Assembly: GCA_029216955.1 (NCBI GenBank)
Contig: JANAVB010002199.1
Coordinates: 14,941,417 to 15,005,416, forward strand
Reading direction: 5' to 3'
Source: Iris pallida
Taxonomy: Eukaryota > Streptophyta > Magnoliopsida > Asparagales > Iridaceae
Length of the DNA: 64,000 bases
Below the pieces are notes generated by a model. It ran no database searches. It had not been told where the DNA came from and saw nothing but the letters and a program-made list of their open reading frames with translations. How positions within the stretch are numbered: position 1 is the stretch's first letter; every line of letters starts with the position of its first letter. Both the position numbers and the translations under genes were made by a program. Shown here piece by piece: positions 44,628 to 55,104 of this stretch.

Positions 44628-44890
44628 ATGTGGCTGATACTTTTTGACTTAAATGCATTAAATGCTTTAAGGGAATAACTAAATGCTTTAAGGGACTTAA
44701 ATGCAAAATTGCACCTAATCCCATTCTTATGCGGCTGATGCCTTTTGGACTTAAATGCATTAAGTGCTTTTAAGGGAATAACTAAATGCTTTAAGGGACT
44801 TAAATGCAAAAAAATGCACCTAAACCCCATTCTTATGCGGCTGATGCCTTTTGGACTTAAATGCATTAAGTGCTTTTAATCCATTCTCAT
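44628..44890. repeat. About 105-bp tandem repeat, 2.5 units, with ATGCGGCT words
   Basis: Each unit has tatgcggctgatgcc, ttttggacttaaatgcatta, aagggaataactaaatgctt and a cacctaa(a)cccattct end. ATGCGGCT and TGCATTAA words recur across 44,150-45,380. Confidence 0.9.
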
Positions 44891-45928
44891 GCGGCTCATG
44901 TATTATATGCATTTAAAAATTTTCTGCAAAAGTGCATTAAGGAAAGAATGCATACTTGCATTCTTAGGCGCATGCGGCTCACTTGCTGGGATGGCCATAT
45001 GCGGCTCTGTGGAATATGTATTTAAAATTTTCATGCAGAAGTGCATTCAGGAAAGAATGCATGCTTGCATTCTCTAGTGCATGCGGCTTGGAATTTGCTG
45101 TATGCGGCTATGCATTGGTAGCCCAAGCAATGCACAAGCAAGTACATTAGTGTTAAGGCATTAATTGTCCAGGGCACGTGGATGCTTGGGAAGCATTCAT
45201 TCTTACTGCTCGGTTTTTTCAAGCACTTGCTAATTGATTGAAAATGCTTTATTATAATACATTAGTGTGAACGCATTTATTGCATTCTCTGATAAAGCCT
45301 ATGCGGCTCTTTTATATTTGCATGCTGCCAAGATAAAATTGTGCAAGGGCCATGCGGCTGAGTGCTACAATGTCCATGCGGCTCATGCAAAATTTCCATA
45401 GGTCAAATTGGACCTAACGAACTTCTCTGCAATCATGGTATCATCAACTTAGCAAAATATGCAAGTGTGATGGATCAAAAGTCCTGGAAACCAAAAATAC
45501 CACCAAGCTAGATCTACAAAATTTAACCATGGAAATAAAAAATGACAAGTACTAAAGTAATTTAGAAACACATGAGGAAAACAATGGAACAATAAAAATA
45601 GACTTCCTCCATGAAGCAAGGTGCACTTGCCTAAGCTCTCCCACTCTCTCTATCTCTCTCTGGTGGTTGAAGAAGTAATGGTGGAGAAGAAGAAGTAATG
45701 AAGAGAGAGAAATGTTAGTGGGATATTTAATGTAAAGTGGGTGGTGGTAGGTGGGATATTTAATGTAAAGTGGTGGTAGGTGGGAGTGGTTCACATAAAA
45801 TCGAACCATGCAAACCAAGCCGAACCAAGTCAAGTTGGGCCGAACCAACCAAGAAAACATGCAATACGGGTCTAAATACGTACACGTATACCGAGATACG
45901 TGATACGAAAAATGGTCATTACAACATC

Positions 45929-46185
45929 CAAACTTACTCAGGACTAGTCCGGATTGGGGCTAGCCCAGGTTTGAGGATAAATTACTCAGGACAGTCCAAT
46001 TTTTTATTCTTTGGGCTGTCTCAATCCAACACTCCCTCCCCCCTCCCAAATTCCAATTTTTACATTCATTTCAAAATTTTACTCTTTTTTTCCAAACCTC
46101 CAAAAATCTCTACGTCTCCATCATTTCCATCTTTTCCATTTCCATCAAAATCCTAGTTTTTTTTTTCTCATTTCCAATTACAGAG
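45929..46185 (+). promoter_or_regulatory. 5' region of a MULE-like two-exon fragment
   Basis: Starts with tactcaggactagtcc and GGGGCTAGCCCA (the word also found twice in the MULE leader at 5.65-5.72 kb), followed by a CT-rich leader. A direct copy of its first 85 bases lies on the other side of the LTR (34,801-34,880). Confidence 0.4.
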
Positions 46186-46914
46186 ATGGCACCCAAAGAC
46201 TCCTTACAAATAAGGTATAACCCTAATACTACATTCCTCACAAAAAATACATGAAAATAAACCCAAAAATATATATTTCATCCTTCCTCATAAACAATGC
46301 ATAGAATAAACCCTAATACTTCCTTCATCGCGAACAATGCATGGAAATAAACCCTAAAATGTATTTTTCACTCCATTATCACGATAGAAATAAATCCTAA
46401 CATGGTAATTTCAATCGGCTAAGTTGACTTTAGGACTGCCACAATTTCTGATAATCCTAAATACTTTTAGGACTGCCATAAATTGTAGCAGTCCTGAAAT
46501 GACTTGTTCTGTATAGCAAGTCCATTTCGTGACTGCCACAATTTCTGCCAGTCCTGTAAGTATTCAGGACTGCCAGAAATTGTGGCAGTCCTAAACTATA
46601 GGAGTGCCAAAATTAGATTATTTGTTAATTGAATTGCAATCCTCGTTAATTAAGTTCCTAAAATTAAATTTCAATTTTTTTTAATTAACTTGAAATATTT
46701 TTTATTTTATAGTTGCAACCCGAAGAAGAAGGATCTTGACGTCGGTCATGAATTTCGATCGGTCGATGATTACATTGTAATTTGGAGTAGGTGGAAAAGT
46801 GATGACCGACATGAATTGCATCCAGGCAATATGATTGTAATCATTTTGAACAGAACGCATGTTATGCTAAAATTTGTATTAATTGCATCCAAGCAATATG
46901 ATTGTAATCCTTAG
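46186..46914 (+). CDS. Small two-exon ORF, unknown product
   Basis: Exon 1 46,186-46,214 (MAPKDSLQI...) has a GT donor; exon 2 starts after TTTTATAG at 46,713 and is open to TAG/TGA-type stop at 46,912-46,914, giving a predicted protein of about 77 residues rich in charged residues (SCNPKKKDLDVGHEFRSVDD, then YIVIWSRWKSDD). No domain recognised. The arrangement (CT-rich leader, short first exon, intron filled with GGACTGCCA hairpins) copies the layout of the MULE transposase gene at 6.0 kb, so it may be a degenerate or captured relative. Gene status is uncertain. Confidence 0.4.
46434..46600. repeat. Nested hairpins of GGACTGCCA / TGGCAGTCC units in an intron
   Basis: Outer pair TTTAGGACTGCCACAATTTC (46,434) with its inverse ending 46,597; inner pairs include ggactgccataaattgtagc and ccacaatttctgccagtcc. 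Same unit as in the MULE intron at 6.15-6.33 kb but with a different loop word (acaatttctg). Confidence 0.85.
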
Positions 46915-47454
46915 TCAATATTAGTTGTTTCTTTACTTAAAGACATACTAGTATTATCTTATGGTTATATGGTTATATTAGATCCTTTTCGTCGTAAATA
47001 AAATTTTGAGGTTATTTTGAAATGTGATGTTATTAAACTCTACTTGTGTGAATCTATTGTGGTGTTGAAATGGACGAGTGTCATATTGCTTATCATATTG
47101 TCGTATCATATTGCGATTCATATTGCTGTATCATTTTGTGTATATGCGTTTGTGGATATTTTGTATCTTATTTTATAGATATAGATGCTGTAAAAATTGA
47201 GATTAATTTATAAGATAGACTTATCTATGAGATAGATTTAAACTGAGCAAAATTGAGAGTCTTATCTATAAGAAGATTTAAAATTTTGAGTTTTTTCTAA
47301 GCCGAGTAGATAATTTAATTATTTTTAAACGAGTAGATAATTTATTTATCTCTAAAATAGATTTAAAAATATTTATAAAGCTAACTTAATGATTATATAA
47401 AAATATAAAATCATTACGTGACTTATGTTTCCATGATTATTAAAAACTTTTTTT
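46915..47454. other. A/T-rich stretch without recognised features
   Basis: Contains repeated catattg and agataatttaa words. No gene or element end seen. Confidence 0.5.
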
Positions 47455-47528
47455 TCCAAGATCTTGATTCGCGAACAAAACGAGACCTTCAGGAACAAAA
47501 TTAACCTATGAGAACAATTGATCCTATG
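47455..47528. repeat. Short copy of the MITE/unit flank
   Basis: Direct copy of about 49,095-49,170 (cgcgaacaaaacgagacctt then caggaacaaaattaacctat), so the two copies bracket 47,529-49,094. Confidence 0.75.
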
Positions 47529-47837
47529 GCCTCATTTGGTTCGCGGAATCATTGGATTGGAAAAGAAAAATGATTATTTTCCTATGTTTGGGTGTCAAAT
47601 GAATTGAGAAAGAAAGGAAAGTGATTCTCAATGAAAGAAAAATTAGAGAGAAAAGTGATTACATCCATCAAAGTAAGGAATCACTTTCCCACATTGAAGT
47701 ATTCATTTTCCTTTCCAAATTCATTGGCATTTCTAAACATCGGAACAAAAAATTAATGGAAATTATAATTTTCCAAAGGAAAGGAAATGCAAGGAATTCA
47801 TTTCCTTTCCCTTTCATTCCGCGAACCAAACAAGACC
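47529..47837. mobile_element. Tourist-like MITE, second copy
   Basis: Ends GGCCTCATTTGGTTCGCGG and inverse CCGCGAACCAAACAAGACC, same family as 31,665-31,975. Flanking trinucleotides (TAT, TTA) do not match exactly. Confidence 0.75.
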
Positions 47838-47992
47838 TTAGAGTACCGGTTATGAGGGGTCCAATTTTTGGTGGTTTTTAAGTAGTGACTTTTAAACCAG
47901 TTCAATCAATGCTTTGTAATTCACTAACGAGCCGTTCTGAAAGTTTTTTACATGAATAAAATTAAATAGGAAAAGGTTTTAGTTGTTACAAT

Positions 47993-48713
47993 TAGGGCTG
48001 CAAATGAGCCAAGCCGTTGGCAAGCTGTTCGAAGATCGGCTCGATAAAAGCTCGTTTGAGCTCGATTTGTTTAGTAAAAAAGCTGAGCTCAAGCTTCATT
48101 TTCAGGCTCGTTTAATAAACGAGCCAAGCTCAAGCTTAGAAGTACTCAGCTCGTTTAAGCTCACGAGCTGGCTCGTTTATGAGCTTGCGAGCTAGTTCGT
48201 TTAGAAGCTTGTTTAGGAGCTCGTTTAGGAGCTTGTTTAGAAGCTCGTTTGTTCTTTGTTGAATTCAAATTTATATATGTTTGTATAACAATATGGTTGT
48301 ATGCATTATATATTTATATGTCCTTAATAATTAATATTAAGCAACTTCTTTAATTAAATTTATTATAAATAAATTATTAATATTATATTTACTTGAATTC
48401 AAACCCAACTAGTTTGAAATAGAGTTCATTAAGCTTGAAATCAAGCTTAATGAACTTGAAATAAAGTTGAACGAGCTTAAAAGCAAACTTAACGAGCTTG
48501 ATTTTGAACTTATCGAGCTTGTTTATCAAGCTTGAATCAAGCTTGAATCAAGCTTGGTTATCAAGCCAAGCTTAAGCTCAAGCTTAATATAAACGAGCTC
48601 GAGCCAAGCTCAAGCTCTAAAATAAAAAAAACTTATCAAGCTCTCGATTAATTCTAGTCAAGTCAAGCTCAACTTACAAAAGCTTGGTTCGGCTTGGCTC
48701 GTTTGTAGCCCTA
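47993..48713. mobile_element. hAT MITE with TAGGGCTGCAAA ends
   Basis: 721 bp; ends TAGGGCTGCAAATGAGCC and GGCTCGTTTGTAGCCCTA; identical 8-bp GTTACAAT on both sides (47,985-47,992 and 48,714-48,721). Interior is made of aagcttgag / gagctcgttta words on both strands. Confidence 0.93.
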
Positions 48714-48721
48714 GTTACAAT

Positions 48722-49501
48722 TATATATTTTTGGTAAATATATAAATGGAATAAAATTAAAAAACCGCTCAAAACTACCGATTTGGGGTGTTTATAAAGC
48801 CACCCAAAATTGTATTACATAGATTTTGGAGAAATTTTGAGACCGATCAAAACGCGGAATAAACAAACATGAATTTTCATAAACGGTCGGTTCAAAAACA
48901 CCCCAAAACCGGTGAAAACATCGTTACCAAGCAGACCTTTTTTTGTGCTTGGAAAAGTCGAGAAATTAAGAGAAAAAATAAATCCTTGTGTAGATGGAGG
49001 AAATCTTTTTATTTATATTTTCTTTTCTCTTGGAAATCCATTTTTTCTTGCACTTTTTCTTTGACATCAAAACACAGAAGAAAACAAAAACTTTTTTTTT
49101 CCAAGGTCCTGATTCGCGAACAAAACGAGACCTTCAGGAACAAAATTAACCTATGAGAACAATTGACCCTATGGTTACACCATACAGGAACTACATGGCT
49201 ACTATATGTTATACAAGTCTGTCATACATAGAGGTATCATAACTTTATACATAAACTCAAAAATTGGTTCATGGTACCATAAATTTATACATAAACTTTG
49301 AAATGGATCCACCTGTCATACATAGAGGTATCATAACTTTGATATCCCTTCCGTATCAAAATATTACTCTTCTCTAACACTGTGGCTATACATTCACATG
49401 TCAAACATTCGTGATTTATCACCATTTTTTAATATATTTTTTCTGCTATATATATAGTTTTGCAACGTAGGTCAATAATTATTCTCTGCTATCACATGTT
49501 A
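48722..49501. repeat. MITE relative and copy C upstream flank
   Basis: 48,930-49,135 is an uninterrupted relative of the outer MITE at 30,053-32,145. The following DNA matches copy B upstream of its agggcttaag block. No coding. Confidence 0.6.
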
Positions 49502-50201
49502 AACCTGTATATTGAGGGCTTAAGTTGGAAAGAATCCACATAAATTTATTAACTTACATCACAAAAATGATCTCCTTACCTGCTCTGTGGAACATTTTTG
49601 ACCGATACAAGATGCAGTCCCGACTTTTGTGAACCGAGGTTTACAGTATCTAGATATGATTCGGTATCAGACCCTTCATATGAGTATCGAGATCCATGGT
49701 ATCAATAGTATCTACGATCGGAGTATCGGATTTTTTTTTTTTACATATAGCCATAATTTTAAGAATTTCATGTGTTGTTTCTCAAAAATTTTGTAATTGA
49801 ATGAAAAAAGTAGTAACTATTGCCGATTGATTTACCTGCGATAGACAAGTTTTCTTCTTTTGCATAATTTTACAACATTATTTCGTTCTTACATCCTTGT
49901 TGATTGGTCTTTTTTTCGTTCAATTTTCCTTCCTTAACCGACGGGAAAAGAGACCACAATGTCAATATCGGATCGGGACATACCAAATCGTATCGGATCG
50001 ATACCTGGTAGTTTCATGGTACAGCTTCATCTGATTCTTTGGCACCTTAGCTTTACTGTATATATGCTTCCAATTTGTACAATTTTGTCCAATTTTTTTC
50101 TTACAGAACCTAATGTGTGGCTATGCTCCTTTTGAAAACTTAGGAAACAACCCATTTCCCAGAGCTTTGCTTCTCTACCATTCACTCTTAACTGTCCTAA
50201 C

Positions 50202-50795
50202 CCTTGTTAGCAATCACCCGAATAAAATGTGTATTATGCGCGAATTTTTCCGTATCTAACATAAACGTGTAGTACTTACGTACTTTTAAAAAATTCGAAT
50301 TTGTACGCAAATTTTAAGCCTGTGGCGTTTTAAACGCGTACCGTACGAATTTAAAAAAATTTGGTCAAAAAAATGTGACAAAAAAATCCAACAGTCTTTT
50401 CTTTCTTGACTCTTGCTGCTATTAGATATTAAGACTGACACAATTCTAAAAAATTATCAAAATAAAAGAAGAAAAGTCTCATAGTAACCAAAAAAAGAAA
50501 CCCAAGAGTCTTTGCACATGTTGCTTGCAACAATAAAAAAAATCGAAAATCCAACCTCTTCTTATTCTCACACTGAACCCTTGTTTATGAAGGAGTAGAG
50601 GTGGGTGGGTCCTATATATATGCCGAATTTTAGTGCCGAATTGATTCATATGAAACGTACTAAATACGAATTAAATTTGATCCGAATGTTTTTCGTTTAG
50701 ACGAATTTTTGACCGTATTTTACTTATATTGTGCCGATTTATACTCGTATTTTTGCCGTTCCTAATTTTTTCCGTTTGCCGAATTGCTAACAAGG
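50202..50795. mobile_element. hAT MITE inserted in copy C
   Basis: Ends CCTTGTTAGCAAT and ATTGCTAACAAGG; identical 8-bp GTCCTAAC at 50,194-50,201 and 50,796-50,803. Copy A lacks the insertion, giving a filled site and a near-empty site. Interior has gccgaatt and cgtattt words. Confidence 0.92.
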
Positions 50796-50926
50796 GTCCT
50801 AACTGTAGTAAATCGGTAACAAAAAATTAAAAAGGTATAAGTACTCATCGTTTCTTTTGGAATTAAAATTTTACAAAGAGGTGAATACAATTATACAAGA
50901 GAGCTTCCGACTGTTTGTTAGTTTTT

Positions 50927-50939
50927 AGTCCCACATCGG
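50927..50939 (+). promoter_or_regulatory. USE-type promoter element (copy C)
   Basis: AGTCCCACATCGG, with ATTAAAG about 28 bases downstream, as in copy A. Confidence 0.7.
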
Positions 50940-50993
50940 AATGTCATATGTAACTTTCAGTCTTCAAATTAAAGTATGTGCAGCAGGGGGCAA

Positions 50994-51162
50994 GCCGAGC
51001 TCGGTGACGTGAGCTTGTAACCCAAGTTTCCGGGAGGGGGGGCAGTAAAAGTGTCAAGGACGACCTGCGTGGAACCCGTATGGACCAGGTCGTGTGGCAC
51101 CGGGAGTTGTGCAGAACGTGGTCGGACATGTGTGGGGTTGCCCTAGTCGAACATCACTTTTT
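50994..51162 (+). ncRNA. 7SL RNA-like sequence (copy C)
   Basis: GCCGAGCTCGGTGACGTGAG then CTTGTAACCCA; later ccaggtcgtgtggcaccggg, agttgtgcagaacgtggtcg, gacatgtgtggggttg, TCGAACATCAC and TTTTT at 51,158-51,162. Of the three copies this one looks closest to my recollection of plant 7SL (TCGAACATCAC end), but it is still only 169 bases. Confidence 0.72.
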
Positions 51163-51929
51163 GGATTCCGTCCATTTTTTGTCGCACAAAATATTCATAA
51201 AAAATTGTGACAAAAAATAAAATGTATAAATACAAAAAGTGGGATATACGTATACATTCATAATTATAAGTGAGATGAAAGTCAAATTCTTTTTTAATTT
51301 ATTACATTTATATTCTTCGACTCTCTCAATGACATCCTTGTTTGGTCCGCAGAAAGGAAGTAAATTGATTCTTTATCCCTCCTATTAATATGAGTTTGTA
51401 CTTGCATTACACTTTTTGTGTTTTTTAGACTTATATTGTACTTTTTGTCACGAAAAGATATTCGTTTAGTCACGAAAAATGTTTTTCGTGACAAAAAGTG
51501 GAATGTAAGTCTAATAATAAATATGAAAAGTGGAATATAAGTACAAATTTATATTAATAGGTGGACGAAAGTCAAAAAGTCGCATTTTCAATTTATTACA
51601 TTTACCTTCTCCAAATCTCTCAGGTCTAGTTTGGTTCGCGGAAAGGAAACGAAGGAAATTGATTCTTTACTTTCATTTTTTTGGAAAATTGTAATTTTAA
51701 TAAATAAAAAAATTGGTGTTTGTGAGGGAAAGTGAATCCTTTGAGGGGAAAGTGAATCTTCGGGTGGTGAAGGAGCCATTTTTTTCTCCGATTTTTTCTT
51801 CTTCTTGGAAATTAATTTTCTTTTTTACTCATTTTATTTTGTATCCAAACACATGAAAAAAATTAACTTTTCTTTTTCAAAGGTCATGATCTGGAAACCA
51901 AACATGAGTTGTATTCCCAAGCAATTATG

Positions 51930-52283
51930 CTATTTGGCTCCCAAAATATTTAGGTGATGCCATCTTCCATTATGTGACATCTGACGACAGTTGACATAAC
52001 AGCTGACATGACAAATTTTAACCCAAAAAATTAATTATCCAACTTTTTTTAATGTTAATGTTAGTATTAGTATTAATGTTAATATTAATTTAAACATTAA
52101 TTTTAATCTAATGTTAAGGTTAATTTTAATATTAAGGTTAATCTTAATATTAATTATCATGTTAATTTAATATTAATTTTTATTTTAATATTAATTTTAA
52201 TGTTAAATTTGTCATGTCAGCAACGATGTCATATTTTACGTAATGGAAGATGGTATCACCTAAATTTTTTGGGAGCCAACTAG
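51930..52283. mobile_element. MITE with about 45-bp terminal inverted repeats (copy C)
   Basis: Counterpart of 5,111-5,464, with the same ends apart from one change near the right end. Confidence 0.75.
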
Positions 52284-52437
52284 CATTTTTGATTTCCAAG
52301 TGCACATTTTGAACACTTACTATTAACTAGGCTTTTTGATAGTTACTATATTTCATGTTGCCTTACTGAATATTAACAAATTTTCTACGAGAATGACGGT
52401 TACAGTATATTTTGCTTTTAAATAAAATCAACTTTTT

Positions 52438-52960
52438 TTAGTCCCACATTGGCCGAATGCCGATCCGAATTCCATTACTGGATTCAGATTGAGACCCAAA
52501 ATATTTTTTATTTTTGCGCTTTATTTTAATTCTTTACCATTTTGATCTTTAGTATCATATCCGTTGGGATTTACTGTCCTTCATTAATTCTAAAATGGCT
52601 CAATAATTTGCCCGTTTAATCTATTAATTAATATTAAATCAATGGGTTGAGGCTGTCTATATAATCTATTCACTTTGCCTTGTTTGATATATAGACTTCT
52701 AACCAAGAAACAAAATTATATATGTTTTTATATTCCTCCTCCTTCACAAACCAAAAGTTACGCTGTTCATCCAATTTTGTGGACAAGCTACATTCGCGTC
52801 CTTCTTTCGGAGTCGTGTACAACGACGAAAAGTCGGTAGCAAGAAAGTTTTATCTCTAAGAAGAACTCGAGGAAAAATCTGAACATAGGTCTAAAATAAT
52901 CTTTTAGAACAGTGGTTCGTATACGACTTTTTTATAGACCGATAACTCTAACATTTTATT
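52438..52960 (+). other. LTR-like or promoter-like A/T-rich stretch
   Basis: Begins AGTCCCACATTGG (USE-like) and has TCTATATAATC at about 52,663. This pattern also occurs in plant LTR promoters. No ends or ORF found; assignment uncertain. Confidence 0.3.
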
Positions 52961-54675
52961 GTATTGTTCAATTATTCATACAGAAAAATGAAGAAAGTTT
53001 TTATAGCAATTACGCTACTTATTATGGACCATATGAGGAAGACTGCTAAGCCGGTCTTGACTCGGGCGATGGACCACTGCGTGTTTATCCTCCGGTTCAT
53101 GTCGAACCGGTCGAGTAGGCTAACCGAACCGGACTGGATCTGTTTGAATTCGGATGAGGTCTCGAGGTTGAATGGATTGAAGTCAAAGTTGTCCGAGTCA
53201 AACAGTCAATTTTTTTTTTAATATTTAACAAATTCTATTAAAATATAAGTATATATAACAAATCGTTATTTAAATATATTTAAACTGTTTGAGGAATTTG
53301 TTTTATTTATTTTACTTGCAAGTGAATTTGCTAATCTAAATAATGTACTTGTAGCATCATTAACAATTCCCATTTATCTGAGATATAGACATAAAAGTCA
53401 TTCCTTATGGAGAAAAAAGCAAAAGAAAAATAACATAAAAAATCCCGGCCAAAAAAGCAACAACATAAGAATCGCATATTGTGACAATTTGTTAGTATGG
53501 TGTTTTATACTTTCGTGTCCGACACGACGACTATTCGCCAACCATGGATTACGAAGATATAGAACATAAAATTAGGCCTAAAGTCGTCTACATGCCGAAA
53601 ATATTGCGAATTCAGTCATGCACCATACGTATAATTGTACAGAGTCTTAAGTCGTCTACATGCCTTAGAGTTGTATTCCAAAGCACACATTTTGAGCACT
53701 TAATTAGGCATTTCAGCTCTGTCGTCGTATGCTAGTTGTACATTATTTTTCATATTATTGTCATGGCAGTTCGATCAAAAACTTTATTTCTTACAAAGAA
53801 TAAATCATTTGATTGGCTCGTGCGAAGGCTTGGGTTAGTTTGGCCCCTAGAGAGGAGGAGACCGCGTGAGGCTGGTTTCACAGAGCAGCGTTCACCTCCC
53901 TCTCCACTCAGTGGGAGGACAACGGATCGGCTTATCGGTTAACCCACTATATAAACTCAAAGCCGGCCCTACAGGACAGCCATTTTTTCCCTCTTTATTT
54001 TATTTCTTCATTTGTTTTTTTTTAGCATTTACTTGTGTCCAAGAAACGCAAAATAAAACTTAACATGCTTTAATCGTACACCCAAGGCCACCTACATGAC
54101 AACCACATTTTTGTTTTTGTTTTTTTGTTTTATTTTTGTTTTACATTTCAATCTCTTTTTGTTTTGTTTTTTTACATTTCTTTCTTCACTTTTTTTGGAT
54201 TTTTTAAACATTTATTTGTGTCCAAGAAATGTGAAATAACACTTAACATGCTTTAATCGAATAAAATATTCTCATTCACCTGGATTATGTTATAACCTTT
54301 ATTACTAGGAGGACCTAGTATTTTATTTGCTAAAATATTTAATAAACTTCTAAGCAAATAATAAGATTTTGAGGACCTACGAAAATATAGCAGATTTATA
54401 GAGAAGTAAAAAAAAAAAAAAATACCCGTTCTTTTTCAAGCTTTGCTAACTGGATTGGGATTTTCTAATGTCAATATCTCGTTATACCCTCGATTGGAAT
54501 TTTATAATGCCAATATCTCGTTTTACCAAGAAAATATGAAAGAATACATATTGACCCCAAAAAAATTATCAAATATTCCATCCATTCATCCAATTTATGT
54601 TACAATATATTGGTATATGACATTTAACATTATGGAATTGCTACTCCTTGTGCACAACACAAATTGACTCTTCTT
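52961..54675. other. Unassigned intergenic DNA
   Basis: One 85-codon plus-strand frame (52,964-53,221) has no recognised content. A segment tttgtgtccaagaaatg ... cttaacatgctttaatcg occurs twice (about 54,036-54,077 and 54,208-54,260), i.e. a roughly 180-bp local duplication. Otherwise T-rich without features. Confidence 0.5.
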
Positions 54676-55104
54676 AGAATTTATTACTATTTCACTCTTA
54701 CTTGTAACCAAACAAAGTTTTGTAATCATAAGAAGCTTTGCTCCAACCAGTATATAACTTAATATCCTTCTTTCACATGGTGGCAGAACATTACACAGAC
54801 TGCTGCACTGAAACAATTGTCCTTCAACCATGTCTATATGTTCACATTCTGGCAGAATTTTTGTAACATTTCCATAGAAACAAAAATGACCATACTCTGC
54901 AACTTATTGTACTATATTTCATTTACACAAATAATAGTTCAGTCTGTAGAGATGACACAGACACAGAGAATTGAGTAGATACAGATGCCAATGCCAAATT
55001 CCGAAAAAATTTGTCATATTCACAAAGCTCGAGCTATGAGTTAGAAACCCACAAACTCGATAATGATTTCCTAAATCTATGGAATTTAGATGTACAAATT
55101 TAAG
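54676..55104 (-). other. Probable 3' untranslated region of the HAC-like gene
   Basis: Follows the stop codon on the minus strand. A minus-strand AATAAA occurs at about 54,677-54,682 and could be the polyadenylation signal; the true end is not known. Confidence 0.4.

Larger units (their letters stand above)
34917..45923 (-). mobile_element. Tekay-like solo LTR (about 3.3 kb), interrupted by an LTR element
   Basis: Plus-strand ends TGTAACGCCCC and GGTCATTACA; read on the minus strand they give TGTAATG...GGGGCGTTACA like the other LTRs here. Flanked by identical ACATC at 34,912-34,916 and 45,924-45,928. Removing the inserted element and one of its duplications (7,683 bp) leaves about 3,324 bp and no coding, so it is a solo LTR. 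Contains direct repeats of aaccaaacaaggaccggggt (43,300 and 43,462), the agtgcgccgcg / gggccactatc repeats (44,020-44,085) and the ATGCGGCT / 105-bp repeat region (44,150-45,380). Confidence 0.88.
49502..52437. repeat. Dispersed repeat unit, copy C
   Basis: Collinear with copy A throughout, but with a 594-bp hAT MITE (50,202-50,795) absent from copy A. Includes the USE/7SL block, the TTTTTCGTGACAAAAAG inverted repeat (51,388-51,560), the ttggttcgcgg MITE relative (51,630-51,906) and the 354-bp inverted-repeat element (51,930-52,283). Confidence 0.85.

Noticed and set aside
4137..51162. Functional SRP RNA genes
   Set aside because: All three 7SL-like copies are far shorter than the normal RNA (109-174 versus about 300 bases), so a role in SRP is unlikely even if they are transcribed.
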